Shown piece after piece: positions 25,459 to 31,447 of a DNA stretch of 37,393 bases. This DNA is from a virus: IMG/VR virus record IMGVR_UViG_3300030107_002065, positions 1 to 37,393 of that record. One strand, given 5' to 3'. The notes beneath the pieces were generated by a model. It ran no database searches, was not told the DNA's origin, and was given only the letters and a program-made list of their open reading frames with translations. A program made the position numbers and the translations under genes. Numbering within the stretch: position 1 is the stretch's first letter; each line of letters begins with the position of its first letter.

Positions 25459-26318
25459 TGTGGTCTATTGAACAAACATCACGAAATGTACATACTGTTA
25501 ATATTGATGGCCGTGGAAAAAATTGGGAACAATGGGTCTTATTAAGTTCAGACCGTCATCATGACAATGCCCATACAAATCACAAATTAGAGTTAACACA
25601 TTTAAAACAAGTAGTTGAACGCAATGCGTTAATTTTAGACGCTGGTGATATGCATTGTGCTATGCAAGGCAAATGGGATAAACGTGCAGACATGAGTGCT
25701 TTGCGTCCTGAATACGCCCAAGGCATGTATTTAGATTCATTAGTAGAACATGCTGCTAACTTTTACGCCCCATACGCTAAACATTTTATAGCTATTGGCC
25801 GTGGTAATCATGAACAATCAATTCTTAAAAGACACGAAACTGATTTAACAGAACGTACTTGCCAGGCTATGACTAGCATAAGTGGACATAATGTAGTGGC
25901 GGGAGGATACGGTGGCTGGGTGCGTTTTAAAGTAAACGTTACTAAGACAACGCAATTAAAATTACACTTAAAATATTTCCACGGAAGCGGCGGAGGCGGT
26001 CCAGTTACTCGTGGTGTTATTGGAACTAACCGCATGGCTGTTTATCTTCCAGATGCAGATGTAGTCGTAACGGGACACACGCACGATTCATGGATAGTAC
26101 CAATTCAGCGGGAGCGTATTGACCGAGCAGGTAATGTATATTTAGATACTCAAACACACGTAAAGACAGGGACATATAAAGATGAGTATCATGATGGTTA
26201 TGGCGGTTGGCATATTGAACGTGGCGGACCACCTAAACCACTAGGAGCAATATGGCTGAGAATATGGAAAAGCACAACAGGCCCAGAGCTCAAATGGGAG
26301 CTAACGAGAGCCGAGTAA
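25458..26318 (+). CDS. Calcineurin-like metallophosphoesterase
   Basis: A 286-residue protein with the full set of metallophosphoesterase motifs in order: SSDRHHD (Asp and His ligands), LDAGDMH (GD motif), IGRGNHE (GNH motif), KYFHGSGGG (His) and VVTGHTHD (GHTH motif). It therefore very probably hydrolyses phosphoester bonds with two metal ions. The substrate could be a nucleic acid end, a nucleotide or a phosphoprotein. Its place between terminase small and large subunit genes is unusual. It overlaps the large terminase start by 67 bases, suggesting co-expression with packaging. No signal peptide is visible, so it acts in the cytoplasm. Confidence 0.88.
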   Translation: MWSIEQTSRNVHTVNIDGRGKNWEQWVLLSSDRHHDNAHTNHKLELTHLKQVVERNALILDAGDMHCAMQGKWDKRADMSALRPEYAQGMYLDSLVEHAANFYAPYAKHFIAIGRGNHEQSILKRHETDLTERTCQAMTSISGHNVVAGGYGGWVRFKVNVTKTTQLKLHLKYFHGSGGGGPVTRGVIGTNRMAVYLPDADVVVTGHTHDSWIVPIQRERIDRAGNVYLDTQTHVKTGTYKDEYHDGYGGWHIERGGPPKPLGAIWLRIWKSTTGPELKWELTRAE

Positions 26319-28006
26319 AAGAACAAGAGCTAACCCAATATGTAGAACGGTTGGCTAATGATTGTAATTTTTTCTGTCAAGAATTATGGAAAGCTATTGA
26401 GATGCCAGAATTGGCTGATCATCAATCTCTTATTTGCGATTGGCTTTCTGATGGTCCACGGCGTAGAGGCGTGAAAGCTTTTCGTGGTGCTTCTAAAACC
26501 TGGGTAACTTTAGGATATTGTGCCTGGCGTTTTTTTAATGATGCAAATACCAGAATCCTGCTAGTATCAAAGTCCGAAAAACATAGTCGTGACTCTCTCT
26601 TCATGATCCGCAGGTGGCTAGGTGTTGTACCCTTTCTGCAACACCTGGCCCCTGATCGTAGGTCTGGTCAAAGAGATAGTGCAACAAAATTTGACGTTGG
26701 TCCAGCAGAAAATGACAGAACACCTTCTTTTACTGCTGCCTCTATTGGTGGACAGCTCACAGGTATGCGTAGTCATGTAATTATTGCCGATGACTGCGAA
26801 ACTTCAGAGAACACTTTGACTCGTGATATGCGTGATCGTTTACGTGAACAAGTTAAAGAATTTGAGAATATCTTAATTCCAGGGGGAGATATTATAGTTC
26901 TTGGTACTCCACACCACCAAGAATCTCTGTATGAAAAATTAGCCGAGTCTGGATATACGTTTCAGTCTTGGCCATCTAGATACCCCACCGATGAGGAGAA
27001 AATTGATGATTTATCACCTACTCTTAAAGATCGCCTTGATCGTGGTATTGTTGCCCCTGGCGATCCTATTTGGCCTTCCAGGTTTACTGATGAAGAACTT
27101 AACGAACGAGAAGCTTCAGAAGGTCGTTCAACGTTTGCAATGCAGTATCAGTTGCTCACACAGTTGGGGTCGGGCCTTGATTACCCGCTTCGGTTGCGGG
27201 AAGCAATCGTCATGCAAGTGCAGCGAGATCAAGCCCCATTAACTATTGCCTGGGGACAAACAAATGACCGAGGCGGATCTACACGCATAGAAGACATACC
27301 AAGTTTAGGATTTGGTACGGATGGATTTTACGCTCCTATTATGTACTCCAACGAATGGGGTAGTTATGCAGGAACTAAAATGTGGATTGACCCTTCGGGC
27401 AAAGGTGCTGACAGCACAGGATATAGTGTTTGCTCATGGCTTAACGGCTATATATGGTGTCACGCCTGTGGCGGATTAGAAGGCGGATATTCCCAGGATG
27501 TTCTTACAAAGTTATGTTTAATAGCTAGACAATATGGAGCCAGGGAAATTTGCGTAGAGGACCAGTTTGGTGCTGGTATGTTCGTAGAGCTCATGCGTCC
27601 TGTTCTAAGCCGTTACTTCCTTCCTGAGGGCTCCGAAGGCTTTGAGGGAGGTTGGGGTGCCTCTATTGAAGGAAGGCGTGTAAGCGGACAGAAAGAGCTA
27701 AGAATCATAGGTACATTAGAACCATTGTTAAACAGTAAAAGATTGGTTATTGATCGAGCGGTAGCAGAGAATCAAGAATTGCAAAGACAATGGACCAGGA
27801 TTACCAGGCAGCGAAATTGTTTGCAGCATGACGATGAGCTCGAAGCATTGGCTATGTGCTGTTCTCTCTGGGAGGATGCTATGGCAGCCGACCCAGACCG
27901 TGGAGTGAAACGACACGAAATTGAAAAATTTGAGGCTACCGTGCGTGAACACTACGAAAGTTTAGGCATGAGTGGCCCCGCAGGGCCGAATTTTATAGAC
28001 CGTTAG
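26252..28006 (+). CDS. Terminase large subunit (T7 gp19-like)
   Basis: A 584-residue protein (T7 gp19 is 586), the DNA-packaging motor and nuclease. The ATPase part has AFRGASKTW (Walker-A-like, as in gp19), TRILLVSKSEKHSRDSLF, then VIIADDCE (Walker B with catalytic Glu) and VLGTPHHQESLYEKL (coupling motif). The nuclease part has MWIDPSGKGADSTGYSV (first Asp), CVEDQFGAGMFVEL and HDDELEALAMC (last Asp), as in the gp19 RNase H-like nuclease. ATG 26252 follows AGGAG (26243-26247); ATG 26264 and 26294 are alternatives. The N-terminal 15 residues overlap the phosphoesterase gene. Confidence 0.95.
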   Translation: MAENMEKHNRPRAQMGANESRVKEQELTQYVERLANDCNFFCQELWKAIEMPELADHQSLICDWLSDGPRRRGVKAFRGASKTWVTLGYCAWRFFNDANTRILLVSKSEKHSRDSLFMIRRWLGVVPFLQHLAPDRRSGQRDSATKFDVGPAENDRTPSFTAASIGGQLTGMRSHVIIADDCETSENTLTRDMRDRLREQVKEFENILIPGGDIIVLGTPHHQESLYEKLAESGYTFQSWPSRYPTDEEKIDDLSPTLKDRLDRGIVAPGDPIWPSRFTDEELNEREASEGRSTFAMQYQLLTQLGSGLDYPLRLREAIVMQVQRDQAPLTIAWGQTNDRGGSTRIEDIPSLGFGTDGFYAPIMYSNEWGSYAGTKMWIDPSGKGADSTGYSVCSWLNGYIWCHACGGLEGGYSQDVLTKLCLIARQYGAREICVEDQFGAGMFVELMRPVLSRYFLPEGSEGFEGGWGASIEGRRVSGQKELRIIGTLEPLLNSKRLVIDRAVAENQELQRQWTRITRQRNCLQHDDELEALAMCCSLWEDAMAADPDRGVKRHEIEKFEATVREHYESLGMSGPAGPNFIDR

Positions 28007-28017
28007 TAGGAGAATAC

Positions 28018-28236
28018 ATGCAAAGAACATTACTAGGGGACTGGGTAGAATTAATATTCAGGACCATAGGGATTAAATGGATTGTTAAAAAAATTTATGG
28101 CAAAAAAGACTGTGGATGCGGTAAACGAAAAGACAAATTAAATGAGATGCATTTAAAAATGTTGCATAAGTTTGAAGCAGCCAGGCACAGAAACAAAGCC
28201 AAACCACAAATAATCCGATCCCGAACAACTAAATAG
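28018..28236 (+). CDS. Small protein with CGCGKRKDKLN motif
   Basis: A 72-residue protein. ATG 28018 follows TAGGAGAA. An amphipathic N-terminal helix (LGDWVELIFRTIGIKWIVKK) is followed by a Cys motif (DCGCGKRKDKLN) and a basic tail. A membrane-associated helix plus CxCxxRxxxLN recurs in small proteins of many tailed phages, from memory; their role is not established. It lies between the terminase and a holin candidate, so a lysis-region function is possible. Confidence 0.65.
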   Translation: MQRTLLGDWVELIFRTIGIKWIVKKIYGKKDCGCGKRKDKLNEMHLKMLHKFEAARHRNKAKPQIIRSRTTK

Positions 28237-28247
28237 GAGAAATCATC

Positions 28248-28532
28248 ATGGGAACCGATGAAATTATCCCCCTTATAGAGACTCTAGGGTTCCCAATTCT
28301 AGCCTGTTTAGGCGTAGGGTTCTTTTTATATCGTATGTTTTTATGGTTGCAGGGTAGCCTTGTAGCTAAAATAGAAGCAAATAACGCCATGATAATTAAA
28401 CTTATTGACAGATGCCGTGCGTTAGACAATTCTATAGTTCGATTAGAATTACTTATGAGATTAATGAATGATCTTCCTCCCGATTGGGAACGCACAGGTA
28501 AGTTAGATCCAGAAGATCGCAGGAAGGATTAA
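28248..28532 (+). CDS. Holin-like single-span protein (BhlA/UviB type)
   Basis: A 94-residue protein with one clear membrane segment at residues ~14-36 (FPILACLGVGFFLYRMFLWL) after a short acidic N-terminus, followed by a long helix (IEANNAMIIKLIDRCRALDN) and a charged C-terminus. ETxGFPxxxxxxxGFFLYRxxxW followed by a coiled coil is the plan of BhlA/UviB-like holins, which open the inner membrane at lysis. ATG 28248 follows TAGGAGAA. Together with the proteins at 6392 and 8230 it is one of three holin candidates. This one fits the family best. Confidence 0.65.
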   Translation: MGTDEIIPLIETLGFPILACLGVGFFLYRMFLWLQGSLVAKIEANNAMIIKLIDRCRALDNSIVRLELLMRLMNDLPPDWERTGKLDPEDRRKD

Positions 28533-28534
28533 TA

Positions 28535-28750
28535 GTGTTACTAGCAGACGGATTTGAAAAAGCATTCATAGGTACAGGCCAGCAGTTCAACAAAGAAATT
28601 GCTATGTACGATTATGATAAATGCATTGAAATACTGGCCGAAGATATGGGGTATGAAGATGCCGTAGAGTATTTTGAATTTAACGTGGCTGGAGCGTATG
28701 TTGGAGAAGAGACTCCAATATTTGTACACAAGGAGGTTAATTGTGGCTAA
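28535..28750 (+). CDS. Conserved small phage protein (GTG start)
   Basis: A 71-residue protein. GTG 28535 follows AGGAAGGA (28521-28528). The sequence DGFEKAFIGTGQQFNKEIAM, YDYDKCIEILAEDMGYEDAV, EYFEFNVAGAYVGEETPIFV is a very common small protein of marine tailed phages, from memory (DGFExAxIG, YDxxKCIExL, EAxEYFxFNVxGAYVGExTPxF). Despite its frequency the function is unknown. It overlaps the next gene by 8 bases. Confidence 0.8.
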   Translation: MLLADGFEKAFIGTGQQFNKEIAMYDYDKCIEILAEDMGYEDAVEYFEFNVAGAYVGEETPIFVHKEVNCG

Positions 28751-28910
28751 GAAAAAGAAAGCTGGTTTGTATGCCAATATACATGCCAAGAGAAAACGAA
28801 TTGCAGCTGGTAGTGGTGAGAAAATGAGAAAGCCAGGTAGTGCTGGAGCTCCGACTGCTAAAGCTTTTAAACAATCTGCAAAGACTGCTAAGAAGCGTAA
28901 AAAGAAATAA
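28743..28910 (+). CDS. Short basic protein, conserved in marine podoviruses (GTG start)
   Basis: A 55-residue protein starting at GTG 28743 behind AAGGAGGT (28730-28737), a near-perfect ribosome site. An upstream in-frame ATG at 28674 is inside the gene before and is rejected. The sequence AKKKKAGLYANIHAKRKRIA followed by AGSGEKMRKPGSAGAPTAKA and a poly-basic tail is a recurring small phage protein. It may bind DNA or be packaged with it; this is inference from composition. Confidence 0.75.
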   Translation: MAKKKKAGLYANIHAKRKRIAAGSGEKMRKPGSAGAPTAKAFKQSAKTAKKRKKK

Positions 28911-29110
28911 TGGTCCAGGTTCCTATTACCGATCCAGATCTTAAAAAAAGATTTATTGAGTTTAGAGTTGTAAATAAAAATTGGGTCGCAGTTTTTAAAG
29001 AGTTGCCCATGGGCGAAAATAGTATTGGAGAAATTTACGAGACTCTCTCGTCACTATCCAGGCCAGCCCAAACCCCCCCCGAGCACCTATATCCCCAGGC
29101 AAAATTGTAG
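28910..29110 (+). CDS. Last small protein of the late operon, unknown
   Basis: A 66-residue protein whose ATG 28910 overlaps the preceding stop (TAATGG). DPDLKKRFIEFRVVNKNWVA and FKELPMGENSIGEIYETLSS look folded. The last ~17 residues (SRPAQTPPEHLYPQ) are Pro-rich because they are encoded by the ascending arm of the terminator. I do not recognise it. Coupling to the preceding gene and intact length support it as real. Confidence 0.55.
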   Translation: MVQVPITDPDLKKRFIEFRVVNKNWVAVFKELPMGENSIGEIYETLSSLSRPAQTPPEHLYPQAKL

Positions 29111-29138
29111 CCTGGAACAAGGGTAGGGGGGGCTTTTT
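29073..29138 (+). terminator. Large rho-independent terminator closing the late operon
   Basis: A run of eight C (29073-29080) can pair with seven G (29126-29132), followed by C and five T (29134-29138). Inside is a second perfect hairpin, CCAGGC/GCCTGG (29095-29100 with 29110-29115). The first arm overlaps the end of the gene at 28910. This branched structure is well placed to stop late transcription before the early promoter. Confidence 0.8.
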
Positions 29139-29160
29139 AGGTACGCCAGGGCTGTTTTCT

Positions 29161-29179
29161 GTGGTCTAGCCTAGACCAC
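29161..29179. repeat. 19-bp perfect palindrome, operator candidate
   Basis: GTGGTCTAG-C-CTAGACCAC is a perfect inverted repeat with a one-base centre. It has no T-run on either side, so it is unlikely to be a terminator. A dimeric DNA-binding protein site is the simplest reading. As RNA it would form an 8-bp stem with a three-base loop. Confidence 0.6.
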
Positions 29180-29359
29180 GTACACATTATCGGACCTAAT
29201 TATACCTAACAAATACCGAACAAACGCCAAAAATTCGACTAGCAGGCCAAATCTGCCAGGCGTAAAAGCATCATCCGATGTCAAGTAGATCTGCCCTTTT
29301 CAATTTAAAATTCAAGCATACTTAGATATCGAAGGGACGATAGAAATAGAAGACAATAT

Positions 29360-29391
29360 AAATAGATTAAAATAAATTAAAAATAGATTAA
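29360..29391. repeat. Phased A-tract repeats upstream of the early promoter
   Basis: AAATAGATTAA occurs at 29360-29370 and 29381-29391, with a degenerate copy AATAAATTAA between. The spacing is 10-11 bases, one helical turn per unit. They end 8 bases before the -35 box, so they may act as an UP element or bend the DNA; an AT-rich origin is an alternative. Confidence 0.55.
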
Positions 29392-29399
29392 CATATAGC

Positions 29400-29428
29400 T
29401 TGACATAGTGTATGACATGGTATAGTAT
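29400..29428 (+). promoter_or_regulatory. Sigma70-type early promoter
   Basis: A perfect -35 box TTGACA (29400-29405) is followed by TATAGT (29421-29426, 15-base spacer) or the overlapping TAGTAT (29423-29428, 17-base spacer). A-tract repeats lie just upstream. TGACAT occurs twice (29401-29406 and 29413-29418), a possible tandem operator. Transcription would start near 29435 and read the early operon beginning at 29473. Confidence 0.8.
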
Positions 29429-29472
29429 TCTTATATGGCAATTGGGCCAGTCATTAAGAAAGGAAACAACTA

Positions 29473-30213
29473 ATGACAAAGATTCCAGGATACGACAAAC
29501 TAATGTATGACGTAGCAATGACAAAGAGAATGGAGCGAGAACTAGAGTCTTGTGAAGTTCCAGATGCAGTAAGCGAGCACGTTGCTAAGAATGGTGTAAC
29601 TTTTAGAGACATTAATAAACTTGTTATGGAGTTTTATAGCTGGAAAGATAAAGGTGCTGAATGTTTTATTAAAAAGGTACACTTTCCTTCTTTAAATAAA
29701 CAATCCAAACTATCTGATTATGACGAACAAATTGATTATTCTGTCAGAAATCAAGATCACCTTAGAAAAGGATTCTACGAAACAGTCCACGTTCATAAAA
29801 TAATTGACGTACCAGAACAATGGTATCTAATCCTAAAAGATCATTTAATGCACGATTCAGGCAGTTTGTATGCTACAGCAGATGGCAAACAGCAAATCGG
29901 CGGTAGCGGTACACTTGACGAAGAATTAAATGGTTTGCCTTGGGAAACTCTTGTAAGCGATCCAAAGCTTTTAGAACGATTCAGAAAAGACTCTTACATC
30001 AATGTGGTAGAAGTTCGATGTCTTTCTAAAGTTCCTGATCACGATACAGGAGAGATGAGAGTAAGCGAATCATTCTATGTAAATACTGAGGGACACCAAT
30101 ACGCTCGCTACGTTGGTCGTGACGAACGATATGTTAAGACTGTTGATAAGAAACATTGGTACGCTCCAGGTGATGAGGGTGTTTGGGAAACATCTGAAAA
30201 GGAGGTGGTCTAA
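29473..30213 (+). CDS. First early protein, unknown
   Basis: A 246-residue protein, the first gene after the early promoter. ATG 29473 follows AAGGAAA. An N-terminal helical part (MYDVAMTKRMERELESCEVP) is followed by a mixed domain with FYETVHVHKIIDVPEQWYLI and NVVEVRCLSKVPDHDTGEMR. Then come VNTEGHQYARYVGRDERYVK and an acidic end. I do not recognise a family. The strongest early promoter feeds it first, so a host-takeover or anti-defence role is possible, but nothing in the sequence demonstrates this. It is coupled to the next gene. Confidence 0.7.
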   Translation: MTKIPGYDKLMYDVAMTKRMERELESCEVPDAVSEHVAKNGVTFRDINKLVMEFYSWKDKGAECFIKKVHFPSLNKQSKLSDYDEQIDYSVRNQDHLRKGFYETVHVHKIIDVPEQWYLILKDHLMHDSGSLYATADGKQQIGGSGTLDEELNGLPWETLVSDPKLLERFRKDSYINVVEVRCLSKVPDHDTGEMRVSESFYVNTEGHQYARYVGRDERYVKTVDKKHWYAPGDEGVWETSEKEVV

Positions 30214-30476
30214 TGAGCAGTCCAGATCCATCCAGCGACAACTGGGATTTTATTTGCAACTACATGTGGGACTATTTGTTCGAGCGAGTAGAAAAAGCAA
30301 TCATGCAAGAAGACTTTTACAGACCTAGTCTTTGGTGGAATGACAGGCACGATGACATGAGAATATACAGATTAATTGCCAGGGACCATGACGTAAATTT
30401 ACTGTACATAATCGAACAAGTAAACCGAAAGAAGATTAAGGAACTTGGAATTACAAAGGAGGACACCAATGGTTAA
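30213..30476 (+). CDS. Early protein, unknown, acidic and aromatic
   Basis: An 87-residue protein. ATG 30213 lies 5 bases after AAGGAGGTGG, a strong ribosome site, and touches the preceding stop. It is rich in Trp, Tyr and Asp (NWDFICNYMWDYLFERVEKA, YRPSLWWNDRHDDMRIY) with a helical C-terminus (HDVNLLYIIEQVNRKKIKEL). No domain is recognised. Very acidic early proteins of this size often act as inhibitors of host proteins, which is only a general possibility here. Confidence 0.65.
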   Translation: MSSPDPSSDNWDFICNYMWDYLFERVEKAIMQEDFYRPSLWWNDRHDDMRIYRLIARDHDVNLLYIIEQVNRKKIKELGITKEDTNG

Positions 30477-30744
30477 ATCAATTGGACAATTAACATTCGC
30501 ATTAAAGACAGATCTTATGTCACGTATGAAAATAACTTCTTTACCTAAAGCAATCTTTTTCTGTCGTATGTTAAAAGAACTAGGTCTTGAATACGATATG
30601 TCTATACCAATTCACGAACAAGTCTTTGACAAAGCGATGGAAGATGAATCTGTTTTTTTCGATCCGCCGTCAGAAGCATTTATAAATTTTTTAGAAGAGC
30701 GTAGACAAGAGTTACAGGAGTACCCATCAGCATGGAAACATTAA
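30469..30744 (+). CDS. Early protein, unknown, helical
   Basis: A 91-residue protein. I choose ATG 30469 because AAAGGAGG (30456-30463) sits just upstream; the frame is open further up but lacks a site. It has helical segments VKSIGQLTFALKTDLMSRM and LPKAIFFCRMLKELGLEYDM, and an acidic C-terminal half ending EERRQELQEYPSAWKH. No family is recognised. It overlaps the preceding gene by 8 bases and the lysozyme-like gene by 13. Confidence 0.6.
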   Translation: MVKSIGQLTFALKTDLMSRMKITSLPKAIFFCRMLKELGLEYDMSIPIHEQVFDKAMEDESVFFDPPSEAFINFLEERRQELQEYPSAWKH

Positions 30745-31235
30745 TACTACTAATCGTTTGTTCTTTTAATAACTTTAAAATGACTGACCTGGAGAAAGCA
30801 ATCCACCAGGTAGAAACAGGTTCACGTGTAGGAAAGATAATAGGAGACCAAGGCCGAGCACTTGGCCCACTGCAAATACACGTTGGTGCTTGGACCGATT
30901 GTAAAAAGAAAAAAGAATCATATTCAATGTGTTCACAATTAGAATACAGCGTGACTATCTTTAGAAGATATTGCAACAGGTATCTAACTAAAAAACGATT
31001 AGGTCGTGCCGTTACTGAGAAGGATAAAATATTCTTATGGAATGGTGGACCAAACGCACATAAAGCTAAAGGTAAAAAATTAAAAAACTTAACTAGGTAT
31101 TACAAGAAAGTACAAGAAGCTTTGCGTGTAATTAAAAAGAGCTCGGTCCAACCTCTGCGTTGTAAAGACCGAGCCCTAAGTGACCACCTACCAAGTGAAT
31201 CACTAAAAAGTATACCAGAAAAGAAAGGAGAGTAG
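30732..31235 (+). CDS. i-type (destabilase-like) lysozyme, putative endolysin
   Basis: A 167-residue protein that probably cleaves peptidoglycan between MurNAc and GlcNAc. The motif series matches invertebrate-type lysozymes: a catalytic-type Glu in AIHQVETGS, an Asp in IIGDQGRALGPLQIHVGAW followed by TDC, then SVTIFRRYCNRY, WNGGPNAHK and TRYYKKVQEAL (compare i-type ARIHNGGPxG, YWxKV). A short hydrophobic start (METLILLIVCSF) may be a weak signal anchor; an in-frame ATG at 30780 would remove it but has no ribosome site. The last ~35 residues are basic and not part of the domain. Its place in the early operon beside the integrase is odd for a lysis gene. Confidence 0.72.
   Translation: METLILLIVCSFNNFKMTDLEKAIHQVETGSRVGKIIGDQGRALGPLQIHVGAWTDCKKKKESYSMCSQLEYSVTIFRRYCNRYLTKKRLGRAVTEKDKIFLWNGGPNAHKAKGKKLKNLTRYYKKVQEALRVIKKSSVQPLRCKDRALSDHLPSESLKSIPEKKGE
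31141..31204. repeat. Stem-loop and AGTGA repeats in the lysozyme gene tail
   Basis: GCTCGGTC (31141-31148) and GACCGAGC (31167-31174) form a perfect 8-bp inverted repeat, extended inside by CAAC/GTTG (31149-31152 with 31159-31162) with a TAAA bulge. After it, AAGTGA occurs at 31178-31183 and 31193-31198, and TCACT (31200-31204) makes the last copy palindromic. No T-run follows. It lies just upstream of the RHH and integrase genes and may be an operator, an integrase arm site or an RNA processing element. Confidence 0.5.
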
Positions 31236-31244
31236 GTAGATAGA

Positions 31245-31445
31245 ATGACTATATTCTGCTACCATACCAATATGGTTATGAAAAATTCTGATTACACAAC
31301 GATTCAAGTACCTAAAAACAAGAAAGTCGTAGAGAAAGCAAAGCGACTCGCTTCAATGTTAGAGAAAAAGAATCCTATTACTAGCAAGGTAGCCATGTGG
31401 GCTGCTATTGATTACGCACTAACCGAGTCACTCAAGAAGGAGTAA
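31245..31445 (+). CDS. Ribbon-helix-helix-like small DNA-binding protein
   Basis: A 66-residue protein. After a short leader the pattern is a strand (YTTIQVPKNKK), helix A (VVEKAKRLASMLEKK) and helix B (TSKVAMWAAIDYALTESLKK), the layout of Arc/MetJ-type ribbon-helix-helix proteins. ATG 31245 is distant (14 bases) from AAGGAG (31225-31230); internal ATGs at 31272 and 31278 could be the true start, since the fold begins after them. Immediately upstream of the integrase gene, it may serve as excisionase-like or lysogeny regulator. No CI-like repressor is present elsewhere in the window. Confidence 0.6.
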   Translation: MTIFCYHTNMVMKNSDYTTIQVPKNKKVVEKAKRLASMLEKKNPITSKVAMWAAIDYALTESLKKE

Positions 31446-31447
31446 AC

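Larger units (their letters stand above)
29139..29472. promoter_or_regulatory. Main intergenic control region (no gene)
   Basis: The only gap of more than 300 bases without a gene. From left to right it holds a 19-bp palindrome (29161-29179); a nested inverted repeat, ACGCC/GGCGT enclosing GCAG/CTGC with GCCAAAT between (about 29225-29264); phased A-tract repeats (29360-29391); and a sigma70 promoter (29400-29428). It separates late and early operons, so it is the likely left genome end region and a candidate for origin, operator or attachment site. I found no tRNA-like segment marking an attachment site and no visible terminal repeat. Confidence 0.6.

Noticed and set aside
26991-27242. An 83-codon +1-frame reading frame inside the large terminase gene, with a hydrophobic N-terminal segment and an internal ATG at 27006 behind AGGAGA; a possible nested holin.
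   Set aside because: Out-of-frame reading of Asp/Arg-rich codons often gives hydrophobic stretches. The rest of the product is unlike a membrane protein, composition does not change there, and better holin candidates exist.
29220-29265. ATTCGACTAG resembles a tRNA T-loop and might mark an attachment site.
   Set aside because: The flanking bases do not form a T-stem and no acceptor end follows, so there is no support for a tRNA fragment.
4948-29472. A shared TAATT...CTAAC word in the capsid leader and the main control region, as a phage promoter consensus.
   Set aside because: The alignment needs gaps and the word is AT-rich and short. Two sites do not define a promoter.
31140-31175. The reverse strand of the lysozyme-tail stem-loop resembles part of a tRNA-Val (TTTACA, CGCAGA, GGT).
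   Set aside because: There is no T-arm or acceptor stem, and the match breaks after GGTTGG. It is kept only as a stem-loop.
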